In this document: positions 7,814 to 15,530 of the stretch, one piece after another | Numbering within the stretch: position 1 is the stretch's first letter | Layout: every line of letters starts with the position of its first letter | Assembly: GCA_002898555.1 (NCBI GenBank) | Contig: BEHR01000032.1 | Location: forward strand, 1 to 38,836 | Length of the DNA: 38,836 nucleotides | Direction of reading: 5' to 3' | Source: a bacterium HR15 | GTDB taxonomy: Bacteria; Armatimonadota; Fimbriimonadia; Fimbriimonadales; GBS-DC | Position numbers and translations under genes: made by a program | The notes under the pieces: model-generated | What the model was told of the DNA's origin: nothing | What the model saw: the letters and a program-made list of their open reading frames with translations, nothing else | Databases searched by the model: none

Positions 7814-10114
7814 TTATCGGAGACGATGCTTCTTACAGAACTGCTTCGGTTCAGTGCCTTTAACAAAGGTGCGACGCACTACCTCCGGGCAGTAGTCGGT
7901 GGCGCGCTGTCCTGTATCGACGCAGATGGCGACCGTGACGGTCTCCGGCTGCTTGGGTGGTGGTAGTGGTGGCGGGGCACTGGGACGCGGGGCGCCCGTA
8001 GTGGCAGGCTCCGCCTTCACGCCCGCACCGCTGGGTGCAGGCGGGCTGATGGGCGGTGGCGTGTCCGGGCTTGCCAGCTGCGCATCAGCCCTGGTCGCTG
8101 GCGGCATCTGCCCCGCTCCCGTTGCTTCCTCTCCTGTTGCAGGAACCGAAGGAGCATGGGCCTCCGAGGGCGGAGTCACCTGCGTGGGGTTTGCGGAGGA
8201 TGGCACAGATGTCTCCGGTTGCTCTGGAGCAGCTTTCGTCGTTCGCCACTTCTCTAACTGCGCATCGATTTTCAGCACCTCATCCATTAAATCTGCCCAA
8301 ATGCGGGCGCAGACTGTGCCACCGAACACACGCTTCATCGGGCGATACTCCCAGCGGTGACTGCGCTCATCATAATGCGCACTGGCGACCCACACAACCG
8401 CCAAATAACGGTCGGTGTAGCCGATGAACCATGCATCGCGATAGTCGCTGGTGGTGCCTGTCTTGCCGCGAGCGTTCGGGATTCGGCTGGCAGCGCGCCC
8501 GGTGCCGTTCACCACCGCCACGCGCAAAATCTCGTCGATCCAGCGCGCGCTCTGCTCTGACAGCACATTTTCTAACACTTCCGCTTTCTGATCCAGCAGC
8601 ACGACGCCGTCACGGTCTACCACACGCCGTATGAGAAAGGGTTTGATGCGGTTGCCGTGTGTGGCGAACACGGTGAAGGCTTCCGCCATCTCGATGGGCT
8701 TGACCGCCGATGCCCCCAGCGCGATTGGCAGCACAGGGTCCAGCGGCGATTCGAAACCGAACCGCTCGTGGGCAAACTGCACGATCGTATCGGCACCGAC
8801 CAGCATCGCGGCGCGCACGGCGGGCAGGTTGATGGAGGATGCCAACGCGCGGGTCACGGAAACACGCCCACGAAATCTGCCGTCGGCATTCTGGGGACGC
8901 CAGGGGCGACCGGGCACGCCCGAGGGCAAGCTAAGAGGCGCGTCCAGCAGCGTGCTGGTCGGGGTCAGTTTGCCCAGTTCGAAGGCGGTGGCGTAAACAA
9001 AAGGTTTGAAAGCGGAGCCGGGCTGTCGCCGCCCCTGCGTGATGGCGTTGTATTGCGACTGGCTGAAGTTGCGCCCGCCGACCATCGCTCGGATGCCTCC
9101 TGTGCGCAGGTCAATCAGCACGATCGCGCCCTGATTGACCCCTTGCGCTTCGAAGGCGCGGATGCCACGCTCCAACACCTGCTCGGCTACGCGCTGCATG
9201 CCGCTGTGGAGAGTGGTGTAAACACGGAGGTTGCCCTGCAGTAGCAGCTCGCGCCCGTAGAGTTCCTCCAGTTGGCGCAGGGCATCCATCACAGCGTAGG
9301 GTGCAATCCAACGCATGTGGGGGCGACGCTTCGCCAGACGCAACGGCTCCTGCTTGGCAGCGTCACGCTGCGCCGGGGTGATGTAGCCCTCACGCGCCAT
9401 CAGGTCCAGCACCAAATTGCGCTGACGGATTGCCTCGTCGGGGTTGCCAAAAGGTTCGTAGCCCGAAGGGCGTTGGGGCAACGCTGCCAGCAGCGCACAC
9501 TCCGCTAAGGTCAGCTGGTCAAGGGGCTTGTTGAAGTAGACCTGCGCCGCCGCTTTGACCCCGTACGCCCCGTTTCCGTAGTAGACCTGGTTGAGATAAA
9601 GCTCCAAAATGCGCTCCTTGCTCAAGCGGCGCTCCAGCTCCTGCGCCAGAATAATCTCCTGCAGCTTGCGACTGAAGGTGCGTCGCTGGGTGAGGAAGGC
9701 GTTGCGTGCCAGCTGCTGTGTGAGGGTACTACCCCCTTGTTGAATCTCGCCCTCGGTCAGGTTGACCCAGGCCGCTCGCGCCACGCCTCGCCAGTCCACC
9801 CCGTGATGGCTCCAGAATCGGCGGTCCTCTTTGGCAATCGTGGCGTTGATGAGATGCTTGGGAATCGCGCTCAGCGCCACAGGCTCACGATACTCCTCCG
9901 CGATTTGTGCCAGCAACACGCCATCGGCCGAGTAGATATAGCTCGCTTCGCGTGGTTTGTAGTTCTCCAGCACCTCGACGGAGGGCATCATCTGCGCAAC
10001 CTGATAGTACAGCACACCGACAAAGGTCATGCCACCCAGCATCAGGCTCAGCATGACCAGTGCCAAGTATGCCAACACAAGCTTCCACCGTTTGCGCCTG
10101 CGTCTCGGTTTCAT
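7814..10114 (-). CDS. Bifunctional class A penicillin-binding protein (PBP1A type)
   Basis: 766 residues. A cytoplasmic Arg/Lys-rich start and one transmembrane helix (about 11-38) precede the GT51 glycosyltransferase domain, whose catalytic Glu96 is in AKEDRRF and which includes GGSTLTQQLARN. The transpeptidase domain has SAFK (Ser367), SIN (427-429) and KTGT (551-554). It polymerises and crosslinks glycan strands. A long Pro/Ala/Ser-rich linker (about 630-722) leads to a small C-terminal module with Cys731, Cys742 and Cys760, as in several Gram-positive-type class A PBPs. Its ATG overlaps the coaBC stop (ATGA at 10111-10114). The order coaBC, class A PBP, PBP2 forms one operon. Confidence 0.92.
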   Translation of the reverse strand: MKPRRRRKRWKLVLAYLALVMLSLMLGGMTFVGVLYYQVAQMMPSVEVLENYKPREASYIYSADGVLLAQIAEEYREPVALSAIPKHLINATIAKEDRRFWSHHGVDWRGVARAAWVNLTEGEIQQGGSTLTQQLARNAFLTQRRTFSRKLQEIILAQELERRLSKERILELYLNQVYYGNGAYGVKAAAQVYFNKPLDQLTLAECALLAALPQRPSGYEPFGNPDEAIRQRNLVLDLMAREGYITPAQRDAAKQEPLRLAKRRPHMRWIAPYAVMDALRQLEELYGRELLLQGNLRVYTTLHSGMQRVAEQVLERGIRAFEAQGVNQGAIVLIDLRTGGIRAMVGGRNFSQSQYNAITQGRRQPGSAFKPFVYATAFELGKLTPTSTLLDAPLSLPSGVPGRPWRPQNADGRFRGRVSVTRALASSINLPAVRAAMLVGADTIVQFAHERFGFESPLDPVLPIALGASAVKPIEMAEAFTVFATHGNRIKPFLIRRVVDRDGVVLLDQKAEVLENVLSEQSARWIDEILRVAVVNGTGRAASRIPNARGKTGTTSDYRDAWFIGYTDRYLAVVWVASAHYDERSHRWEYRPMKRVFGGTVCARIWADLMDEVLKIDAQLEKWRTTKAAPEQPETSVPSSANPTQVTPPSEAHAPSVPATGEEATGAGQMPPATRADAQLASPDTPPPISPPAPSGAGVKAEPATTGAPRPSAPPPLPPPKQPETVTVAICVDTGQRATDYCPEVVRRTFVKGTEPKQFCKKHRLR

Positions 10115-11358
10115 GGCGATTTAAACGAGTCTGGCAGGTGCGACCTGTCAGGCACGCCAGACTTACCTGCAAGGATGTGCAGCCGTTCCACCACCGCGTC
10201 CATCAGCCGATGAGCAGCGATGCGCTTGGGCAGCAGCGGCAGAGGCTCGACGCTCCCATCGGCATAGAGCAAGGTGAGGCGAGTGGTGTCTACTTCGAAG
10301 CCACTCTGCGGCTCCAGCACATCGTTCACCGCGATGAGATCCAGCCCTTTGCGCTGCAGTTTCTCTCGGGCGTACTCGATGGCTTTGCCCGTTTCCGCCG
10401 CGAAGCCGACCACGAGCCGATGCCCTTTGCGCGGTGCGACTGTGCCCAAAATATCGGGATTCGGCACGAGGCGCAGCGTCCATGCGCGTTGGCTGCGCTT
10501 GCGTTTGAGAGGATAGACCCGTTCGGGACGGTAATCCGCCACTGCCGCCACCGAGATAAACACATCGCATGCTTCAAAATGCTCTTGCACGGCTTGAAGC
10601 ATCTGCTCCGCAGTCTGCACGCGGATACACTTCACGCCTGCCGGGGGGTCCAGCGCGGTGGGCCCAGAAATCAGCGTGACTTCTGCGCCACGCTCGGCAG
10701 CGGCTTGCGCAACGGCATAACCCATCTTGCCGCTGGAGCGGTTTCCAATGAAGCGCACAGGGTCGATGGGTTCATAGGTTGGACCCGCCGTGACAAGCAC
10801 ATGGATTCCGGCTAATTCTTGCGTGCGTTTTAGGCGGCGCTCGACCACCTCGATCATTGTGGGCGTATCGGCAATTTTGCCCCAGCCCTCATCACCGCAC
10901 GCCATGACCCCATAGGTCGGATCGATAAACTCGACGCCGCGTGCCTGAAGCATTTGCACATGGGCTTGCGTGGCGGGGTGCGTCCACATGGCGGGATTCA
11001 TCGCGGGGGCAACGAGAATCGGGGCACGAGTCGCCAGCGCGAGGGTGGTGAGCATATCGTCCGCCAACCCCAGCGCGAGACGGGCGATCGTGTGCGCGGT
11101 AGCAGGTGCAATCAATATCAGGTCAGCATCCTGTGCAAGGCGGATATGGGTAATTTGACCAGGCTGGGCTTCATCGAACACATCCACCGTGACGGGGTTG
11201 CCCGTGAGCGCGGCGAAGGTGGCGGGAGCAATCAGGCGTGTGGCATGGGGCGTCATTACCACATGCACCTCATGTCCGCGATGGATTAGCTCTCGCGCTA
11301 CTTCGCATGCCCGATAAGCCGCCACACTGCCACAAACACCCAACACAATGCGTGCCAC
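10111..11358 (-). CDS. coaBC: Bifunctional phosphopantothenoylcysteine decarboxylase / phosphopantothenate-cysteine ligase
   Basis: 415 residues if translated from the GTG at 11358. It makes 4'-phosphopantetheine from phosphopantothenate and cysteine for coenzyme A. The CoaC half has a catalytic His71 (QITHIRLA), the PAMN motif (118-121) and ACGDEGWGK with Cys154. The CoaB half begins at HVLVTAGPTYEPIDPVR. I chose GTG over the ATG at 11376 because the bases coding YNP of the longer form are a -10 box (TACAAT, 11365-11370) lying exactly 6 nt before the GTG. The family normally starts directly with the (M)xRIVLGVCG strand. Together with panB it supplies two steps of the same pathway. Confidence 0.92.
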   Translation of the reverse strand: MARIVLGVCGSVAAYRACEVARELIHRGHEVHVVMTPHATRLIAPATFAALTGNPVTVDVFDEAQPGQITHIRLAQDADLILIAPATAHTIARLALGLADDMLTTLALATRAPILVAPAMNPAMWTHPATQAHVQMLQARGVEFIDPTYGVMACGDEGWGKIADTPTMIEVVERRLKRTQELAGIHVLVTAGPTYEPIDPVRFIGNRSSGKMGYAVAQAAAERGAEVTLISGPTALDPPAGVKCIRVQTAEQMLQAVQEHFEACDVFISVAAVADYRPERVYPLKRKRSQRAWTLRLVPNPDILGTVAPRKGHRLVVGFAAETGKAIEYAREKLQRKGLDLIAVNDVLEPQSGFEVDTTRLTLLYADGSVEPLPLLPKRIAAHRLMDAVVERLHILAGKSGVPDRSHLPDSFKSP

Positions 11359-11364
11359 ATCTGG

Positions 11365-11370
11365 ATTGTA
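11365..11370 (-). promoter_or_regulatory. Leaderless-type -10 box of coaBC
   Basis: On the minus strand GGGTACAAT is followed by 6 nt and then GTG. The box lies inside the longer reading frame from 11376, which argues against that start. There is no Shine-Dalgarno sequence in front of the GTG. Confidence 0.6.
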
Positions 11371-11387
11371 CCCCATAAAGCAACCGC

Positions 11388-12221
11388 TTAGACCCCGAAC
11401 AGACTCAAAATAGTTTGTGCATGCGCACGCCCAACCTCCTCATAAATAGCCAACAACTCTTCGTAAGTGGACGGACCGCCCAGCAATTCCCAGAACTCAT
11501 CGCCAATCAATACTGCGTCGTCGAAAGGAGTGTAATGGATGGCATAACTCCACTGATAATCCTTCCGTGAAGGACCAAACGGATTGTAAGGCATTGCGAA
11601 ATATGCCTGGACATCAGGACGCGGCTTGCCTCGCAGTAGATGAATTCGTAACAAACGCTGAGTAACTTCCAAGCACTGCCCTTTGTTCGGCTGAGGCGAC
11701 TTGATCTCGAAAAATAACTCTTTACCATCATGCTTTCGTACATAGAGATCTGAAATCACGCTTAAAGTGACCACATTGGTCGGCGCTGTAGATTTGCTTA
11801 GCACTGCGCTCACCATCTCCTTAAAAGGAAGCCTTTTTCTCTGTGTTGCCATGCTTTCAAAAGTAGCCACCTGTGTGTTAATCTCTTCCAGAGCAGCTTG
11901 GCTTACTTCCGCTTGGATTTTATAGTTGCGTCGTGCTACCGCATGATGTTGAGCAGCAATTCGGCGGGCGCATTCCTCAAAGGTGCTACCCAATCGGGTA
12001 CTGAAACTCCGCTCAAAACGGCTTGCTTTTCTGATGGCGACAGGGATAATCGCCTGATGGAAGGGTTTAAGGGTGCTATCGTCTACATTCGAGTCAGCAT
12101 CGCTGTCTCCCATATCGCTGGTGGCAACCTCCTGCAGCAAGGTATTAACAAAATTGCTCAGGTATTGTCTTATTTGCTCCTTAACTTCGGCTGAAATCGC
12201 AGGAGGACGACGGCGTGCCAT
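11388..12221 (-). CDS. Type II restriction endonuclease, TdeIII family
   Basis: 277 residues. The block FERSFSTRLGSTFEECARRI (about 69-88) is characteristic of the TdeIII restriction enzymes, whose prototype I recall as recognising GGNCC. The nuclease core is of the PD-(D/E)xK type: Asp158 in ISDLY, then Glu172-Ile-Lys174 in FFEIKSP. Its ATG overlaps the stop of the upstream methyltransferase gene (TAATG at 12219-12223), so the methylase is made first. The DNA is visibly richer in A+T than the flanking housekeeping genes, which fits lateral acquisition of the pair. Specificity cannot be read from sequence alone. Confidence 0.85.
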   Translation of the reverse strand: MARRRPPAISAEVKEQIRQYLSNFVNTLLQEVATSDMGDSDADSNVDDSTLKPFHQAIIPVAIRKASRFERSFSTRLGSTFEECARRIAAQHHAVARRNYKIQAEVSQAALEEINTQVATFESMATQRKRLPFKEMVSAVLSKSTAPTNVVTLSVISDLYVRKHDGKELFFEIKSPQPNKGQCLEVTQRLLRIHLLRGKPRPDVQAYFAMPYNPFGPSRKDYQWSYAIHYTPFDDAVLIGDEFWELLGGPSTYEELLAIYEEVGRAHAQTILSLFGV

Positions 12222-13471
12222 TATGGTTTCCTCCAGATGAAGACCGATTCGAAAAACTCGGTAGATCGGCGTCCTGTGCGGCGATTCACATGGCGCACCA
12301 GCACACCTTCTACCTCCACCCCCAGCCGAGCGGCAATTTCGCTATACAGATTATGCTTATCGTTTGCCACCACGATCAGTGGCGCACCAGGCGGCATCGC
12401 TTCCAGTGCCTTGCTGAATACTGTCACAATGTCGGCCACATATTGCGCCTTCGCGCGTTCCGACGCGCCATTCGAGGCAGCGCCAATCTCATGCGCACTT
12501 AAATCTTTCAAGTTGAGCAGATGGTAGGCGTAGGCGTGTTGCGCGTGGTAATCGATAAGCCCCACATAGGGTGGGCTGGTGATAACGCCGTCTACAGGGG
12601 GGAAATCTGCTTCGCGGCTATCGGCATGGTGTACCTCCACGCGAGCATCCGTGCGTACTTGGGCGAACTCCGACACACGCCGGATTGTATCCAGACTGTA
12701 TCGGCGAATGAACTTGAGCGCCTCGGTTGTTGGTTCACAAACGCGACGATGCTTGTAGCACCAGTACGGTTCCGTTTGGGGTTTTTTGGGGAAATCCAGA
12801 TCGTAATGGGGGGTCAATCGTGCGGAGCGTGCCGAGCGCGAGAGAATGATTCGCAGCAGGTCTTTATACTGATAATCGCCTTGCTCCACAATTTGACGAT
12901 AAGTCAGTAGTTCGCTTAATGCCTGAGGCGCATACCACTCACGCAAATATTCCGCATGGTCGGTGGAATGCTCATAGAGCAGCTCACGCGGTTCCATCAA
13001 CAGGGAAAGCTGCCCTCGCGCCCACTCCATAGCGTTTTCCGTCTGTTCCAGCGCGCTTAGGACCTCCCTTTTCATCTGCTTCAGATCGTACACCTGTGTC
13101 TTAGCGCGGCACAGGAGTACATTAAACGCTGAGATATCATAACCGATGGAATGAATCCCCAACTCGTTTGACTGCACAAGGGTTGTGCCTGACCCGACGA
13201 ATGGATCCAGCACGGTTTGTCCGGGGCGAAAATATTTGCGCAAAAACACTTCCACCAGCTGAGGGATAAACTTGCCTAAATAGGGATGTAGGCGATGCAC
13301 ATGTTTGGTGCGCAGTCGCTCAGGTAGGTCGCGTTCGCGCCAGTTGAGATTGAGAGCCTCTAACGGTGTATCGGGCGTGACTTGAGCTGGGTTGATGGGG
13401 CTATGTCCATCATGATAAATCCCGACCCGACGCTCCTCGTTTGTCAGCATTTTTGCACTTTCCATCAGCAT
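12221..13471 (-). CDS. Type II DNA methyltransferase (amino-group N4-cytosine or N6-adenine)
   Basis: 416 residues. The AdoMet-binding motif I is DPFVGSGT (89-96) and the catalytic motif IV is TSPPY (298-302). Motif I before motif IV, with about 200 residues between them that can hold a target recognition domain, suggests an alpha-like arrangement. TSPPY is typical of N4-cytosine methylases. It protects host DNA from the TdeIII-type nuclease encoded immediately downstream. The first ATG (13471) is followed by in-frame ATGs at 13465 and 13450. GGTAATCT lies a few bases before the first, so I keep 13471. It starts 13 bp after pyrE. Confidence 0.88.
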   Translation of the reverse strand: MLMESAKMLTNEERRVGIYHDGHSPINPAQVTPDTPLEALNLNWRERDLPERLRTKHVHRLHPYLGKFIPQLVEVFLRKYFRPGQTVLDPFVGSGTTLVQSNELGIHSIGYDISAFNVLLCRAKTQVYDLKQMKREVLSALEQTENAMEWARGQLSLLMEPRELLYEHSTDHAEYLREWYAPQALSELLTYRQIVEQGDYQYKDLLRIILSRSARSARLTPHYDLDFPKKPQTEPYWCYKHRRVCEPTTEALKFIRRYSLDTIRRVSEFAQVRTDARVEVHHADSREADFPPVDGVITSPPYVGLIDYHAQHAYAYHLLNLKDLSAHEIGAASNGASERAKAQYVADIVTVFSKALEAMPPGAPLIVVANDKHNLYSEIAARLGVEVEGVLVRHVNRRTGRRSTEFFESVFIWRKP

Positions 13472-13484
13472 CTGTAAGATTACC

Positions 13485-14060
13485 CTATCGGCTACCTCGC
13501 TTCAGAAGCGGAATCCCTTGTAGGCAGAGAGGGCACTCATCGGGTGGGTAACTTTCGGCAGGCAGGCGCAAAGCGGCTGCAAGCGGGTAGCCAAACTCGA
13601 TGGGCTGCTCGGAGCGGTCAATCAGTACCCCTATGCCGACCACCTGCACCGCGTAGCTTTGTAAGAGGGTGAGCACTTCGCGAATGGAGCTGCCTGTGGT
13701 CAACACATCGTCCACAACCAAAAGGCGCATGCCGCGTTCAGGTATGCCGTTGCGTCGGAAGGCGCGTTCCGCGCCCTCACGCTCAGCGTAGAACGCTTGC
13801 ACACCAAGTTGCCGCGCTGCCTCATACGCCACGAGGATACCCCCCAGCGTTGGACCCACCACACCCTCTATCGGCTTCCCTCGAAAGGGCGTGAGCATGG
13901 TGGCTACCACTCTTTCGAGCAGCGCGGGGCGCTCCAGCAGGCGGAACTTCTCGAAATAGACCGCGCTGTGCCTGCCCGAAGTGAGCAAAAAGTGCCCATG
14001 CAGAATCGCACCCATCTGGGTCAGCTCTTCCAAGGTAATCCCCTCGCCAACCGGTCTCAT
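13485..14060 (-). CDS. pyrE: Orotate phosphoribosyltransferase
   Basis: 191 residues. It converts orotate and PRPP to orotidine monophosphate in pyrimidine synthesis. The PRPP-binding motif VVDDVLTTGSS is at about 115-125. The C-terminus carries a CPLC pair (176-179), as in Thermus-type PyrE, possibly a metal or structural site. The start overlaps the panB stop (ATGA at 14057-14060), so panB and pyrE are cotranscribed and translationally coupled. Confidence 0.92.
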   Translation of the reverse strand: MRPVGEGITLEELTQMGAILHGHFLLTSGRHSAVYFEKFRLLERPALLERVVATMLTPFRGKPIEGVVGPTLGGILVAYEAARQLGVQAFYAEREGAERAFRRNGIPERGMRLLVVDDVLTTGSSIREVLTLLQSYAVQVVGIGVLIDRSEQPIEFGYPLAAALRLPAESYPPDECPLCLQGIPLLKRGSR

Positions 14061-14857
14061 CGAAACGAATGCTCCTCGGTAGGAAACGCGCCTTCACGCA
14101 CTTCTTGGGCGTACTGCTCCAGTGCCGAGCGTATCTGTTGCCCAACTTCGGCATAGCGTTTGGCGTGTTTGTAGGTCTGCTCACTCAGCCCGATGAGGTC
14201 GTGCAACACCTGTATCTGCCCATCGCAGAAGGGTCCGGCACCGATGCCGATGGTGGGGATGGTCAGTGTCTGCGTGATGCGTTGCGCGAGGGTCGCGGGG
14301 ATCAGCTCCAGCACGAGGCTAAACGCACCTGCCTCCTGCACCGCTTGGGCCGCTTGCAGAAGGGCTTCTGCCGCCTGTTCGCTTCGTCCTTGCACCACAT
14401 AGCCCCCGAATTTATGGATCGATTGCGGGGTCAAGCCCAAATGCGCCATCACGGGGATGCCGATATCGACCATCGCGCGAATGCTCTGGAGCACCGGTTC
14501 GGTCGCGCCCTCCAGTTTGACCGCTTCTGCGCCCGCTTGCATCAAGCGACCTGCGTTATAGACCGCATCAGGCACAGAAACCCCGTAGCTCAAGAAGGGC
14601 ATATCAACCACCAGCAGGGCGCGTTTGATGCCTTTGCGCACGGCGCGCAGATGATGCTCTATCTCTGCAAGCGTCACAGGCAATGTAGTTTCATAGCCCA
14701 GCATCGTGTTGCCCACCGAATCGCCCACCAGCACTACATCGATGCCCGCTTCGTCTGCCAGTTTCGCGGTGGGATAGTCATAGGCGGTGACGGAGACAAT
14801 CCGTCGCCCATCCTGCTTCCAGCGGATGAGGGTGCGTGTCGTGACCTTTTCGGGCAT
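14057..14857 (-). CDS. panB: 3-methyl-2-oxobutanoate hydroxymethyltransferase
   Basis: 266 residues, the normal family length. It transfers a hydroxymethyl group from methylene-tetrahydrofolate to alpha-ketoisovalerate, the first committed step of pantothenate synthesis. Family blocks are VSVTAYDYPTAKLADEAG, VGDSVGNTMLGYETTLPVT, VKLEGA, MAHLGLTPQS and TIGIGAGPFCDGQIQVLHD. It is the first gene of the panB-pyrE operon, with a leaderless-type promoter directly before its ATG. Confidence 0.96.
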   Translation of the reverse strand: MPEKVTTRTLIRWKQDGRRIVSVTAYDYPTAKLADEAGIDVVLVGDSVGNTMLGYETTLPVTLAEIEHHLRAVRKGIKRALLVVDMPFLSYGVSVPDAVYNAGRLMQAGAEAVKLEGATEPVLQSIRAMVDIGIPVMAHLGLTPQSIHKFGGYVVQGRSEQAAEALLQAAQAVQEAGAFSLVLELIPATLAQRITQTLTIPTIGIGAGPFCDGQIQVLHDLIGLSEQTYKHAKRYAEVGQQIRSALEQYAQEVREGAFPTEEHSFR

Positions 14858-14863
14858 ATGCCG

Positions 14864-14869
14864 ATTTTA
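14864..14869 (-). promoter_or_regulatory. Leaderless-type -10 box of panB
   Basis: On the minus strand AGGTAAAAT is followed by exactly 6 nt and the panB ATG. No Shine-Dalgarno sequence fits in that space. Confidence 0.55.
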
Positions 14870-14903
14870 CCTGAAAAGCGTTCGTTTTCGATGCGAATCG
14901 AGT

Positions 14904-14909
14904 TATAAT
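14904..14909 (+). promoter_or_regulatory. -10 box of the sigma factor gene
   Basis: A perfect TATAAT 13 nt before the GTG at 14923, so the leader would be only about 6-10 nt. It is divergent from the panB promoter. No clear -35 box is seen. Confidence 0.5.
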
Positions 14910-14922
14910 AGAGCAGGCGGGT

Positions 14923-15525
14923 GTGATGGTGGTGTGCTGGTTTGGTGAAGATATAGGCGAGCTGATTGAGCGTGCGCAAGCAGGCGACCAAGAGGCAGCA
15001 GAACAGTTGCTGCGGCTGTATCGACCGCTGGTGCTGGGCGAGGCGCGCCACTTCTTTCTGCCCGGTAGCGAGCCAGAGGATGTACAGCAGATTGGGATGA
15101 TAGGGCTATGGAAGGCGATCCTGCGCTATAACCCTGCGCGACGCACTTCGTTCCCGACCTTTGCCCGATTGTGCATTCGTCGCCAGATTCTGTCTGCGTT
15201 GAAATGCGCCACGAACCCATCGGTGCCGACGGTCGCGTTCCCAGAACCATCGGAACAGCGGCGCGACTGGCACGAGTGGGTGTATGACCCGACGCCCAAC
15301 CTGCTGGAGCAGTTAATGGAACAGGAGGAGATACGCCGCCTGCTGGATATATTGGTCAGCCAGCTTAGTCCACTGGAGGCACGAGTGTTCGCCCTTTATG
15401 GTGAGGGGCAGACCTATCGCGAAATCGCCGAGCAGCTCGGCTGCTCGCTCAAGGCAGTCGATAATGCGCTTGCCCGCATCAAGCGCAAGGCGCGCTGCTT
15501 GCAGGTCGAGAAGTGCAGCGAATAG
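14923..15525 (+). CDS. RNA polymerase sigma factor, SigH-like sigma-70 family
   Basis: 200 residues. Region 2 spans about 25-90 (EDVQQIGMIGLWKAILRYNPARRTSFPTFA, the core-binding and -10 recognition helices). Region 4 spans about 140-190 (LSPLEARVFALYGEGQTYREIAEQLGCSLKAVDNALARIKRKA), a helix-turn-helix for -35 recognition. Layout and length match the SigH/Spo0H-type alternative sigma factors rather than ECF factors. No anti-sigma gene is adjacent. The start may be GTG 14923 or the next codon, ATG 14926. It converges with the acyl-CoA dehydrogenase gene with 5 bp between stops. Confidence 0.85.
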   Translation: MMVVCWFGEDIGELIERAQAGDQEAAEQLLRLYRPLVLGEARHFFLPGSEPEDVQQIGMIGLWKAILRYNPARRTSFPTFARLCIRRQILSALKCATNPSVPTVAFPEPSEQRRDWHEWVYDPTPNLLEQLMEQEEIRRLLDILVSQLSPLEARVFALYGEGQTYREIAEQLGCSLKAVDNALARIKRKARCLQVEKCSE

Positions 15526-15530
15526 CGCGT

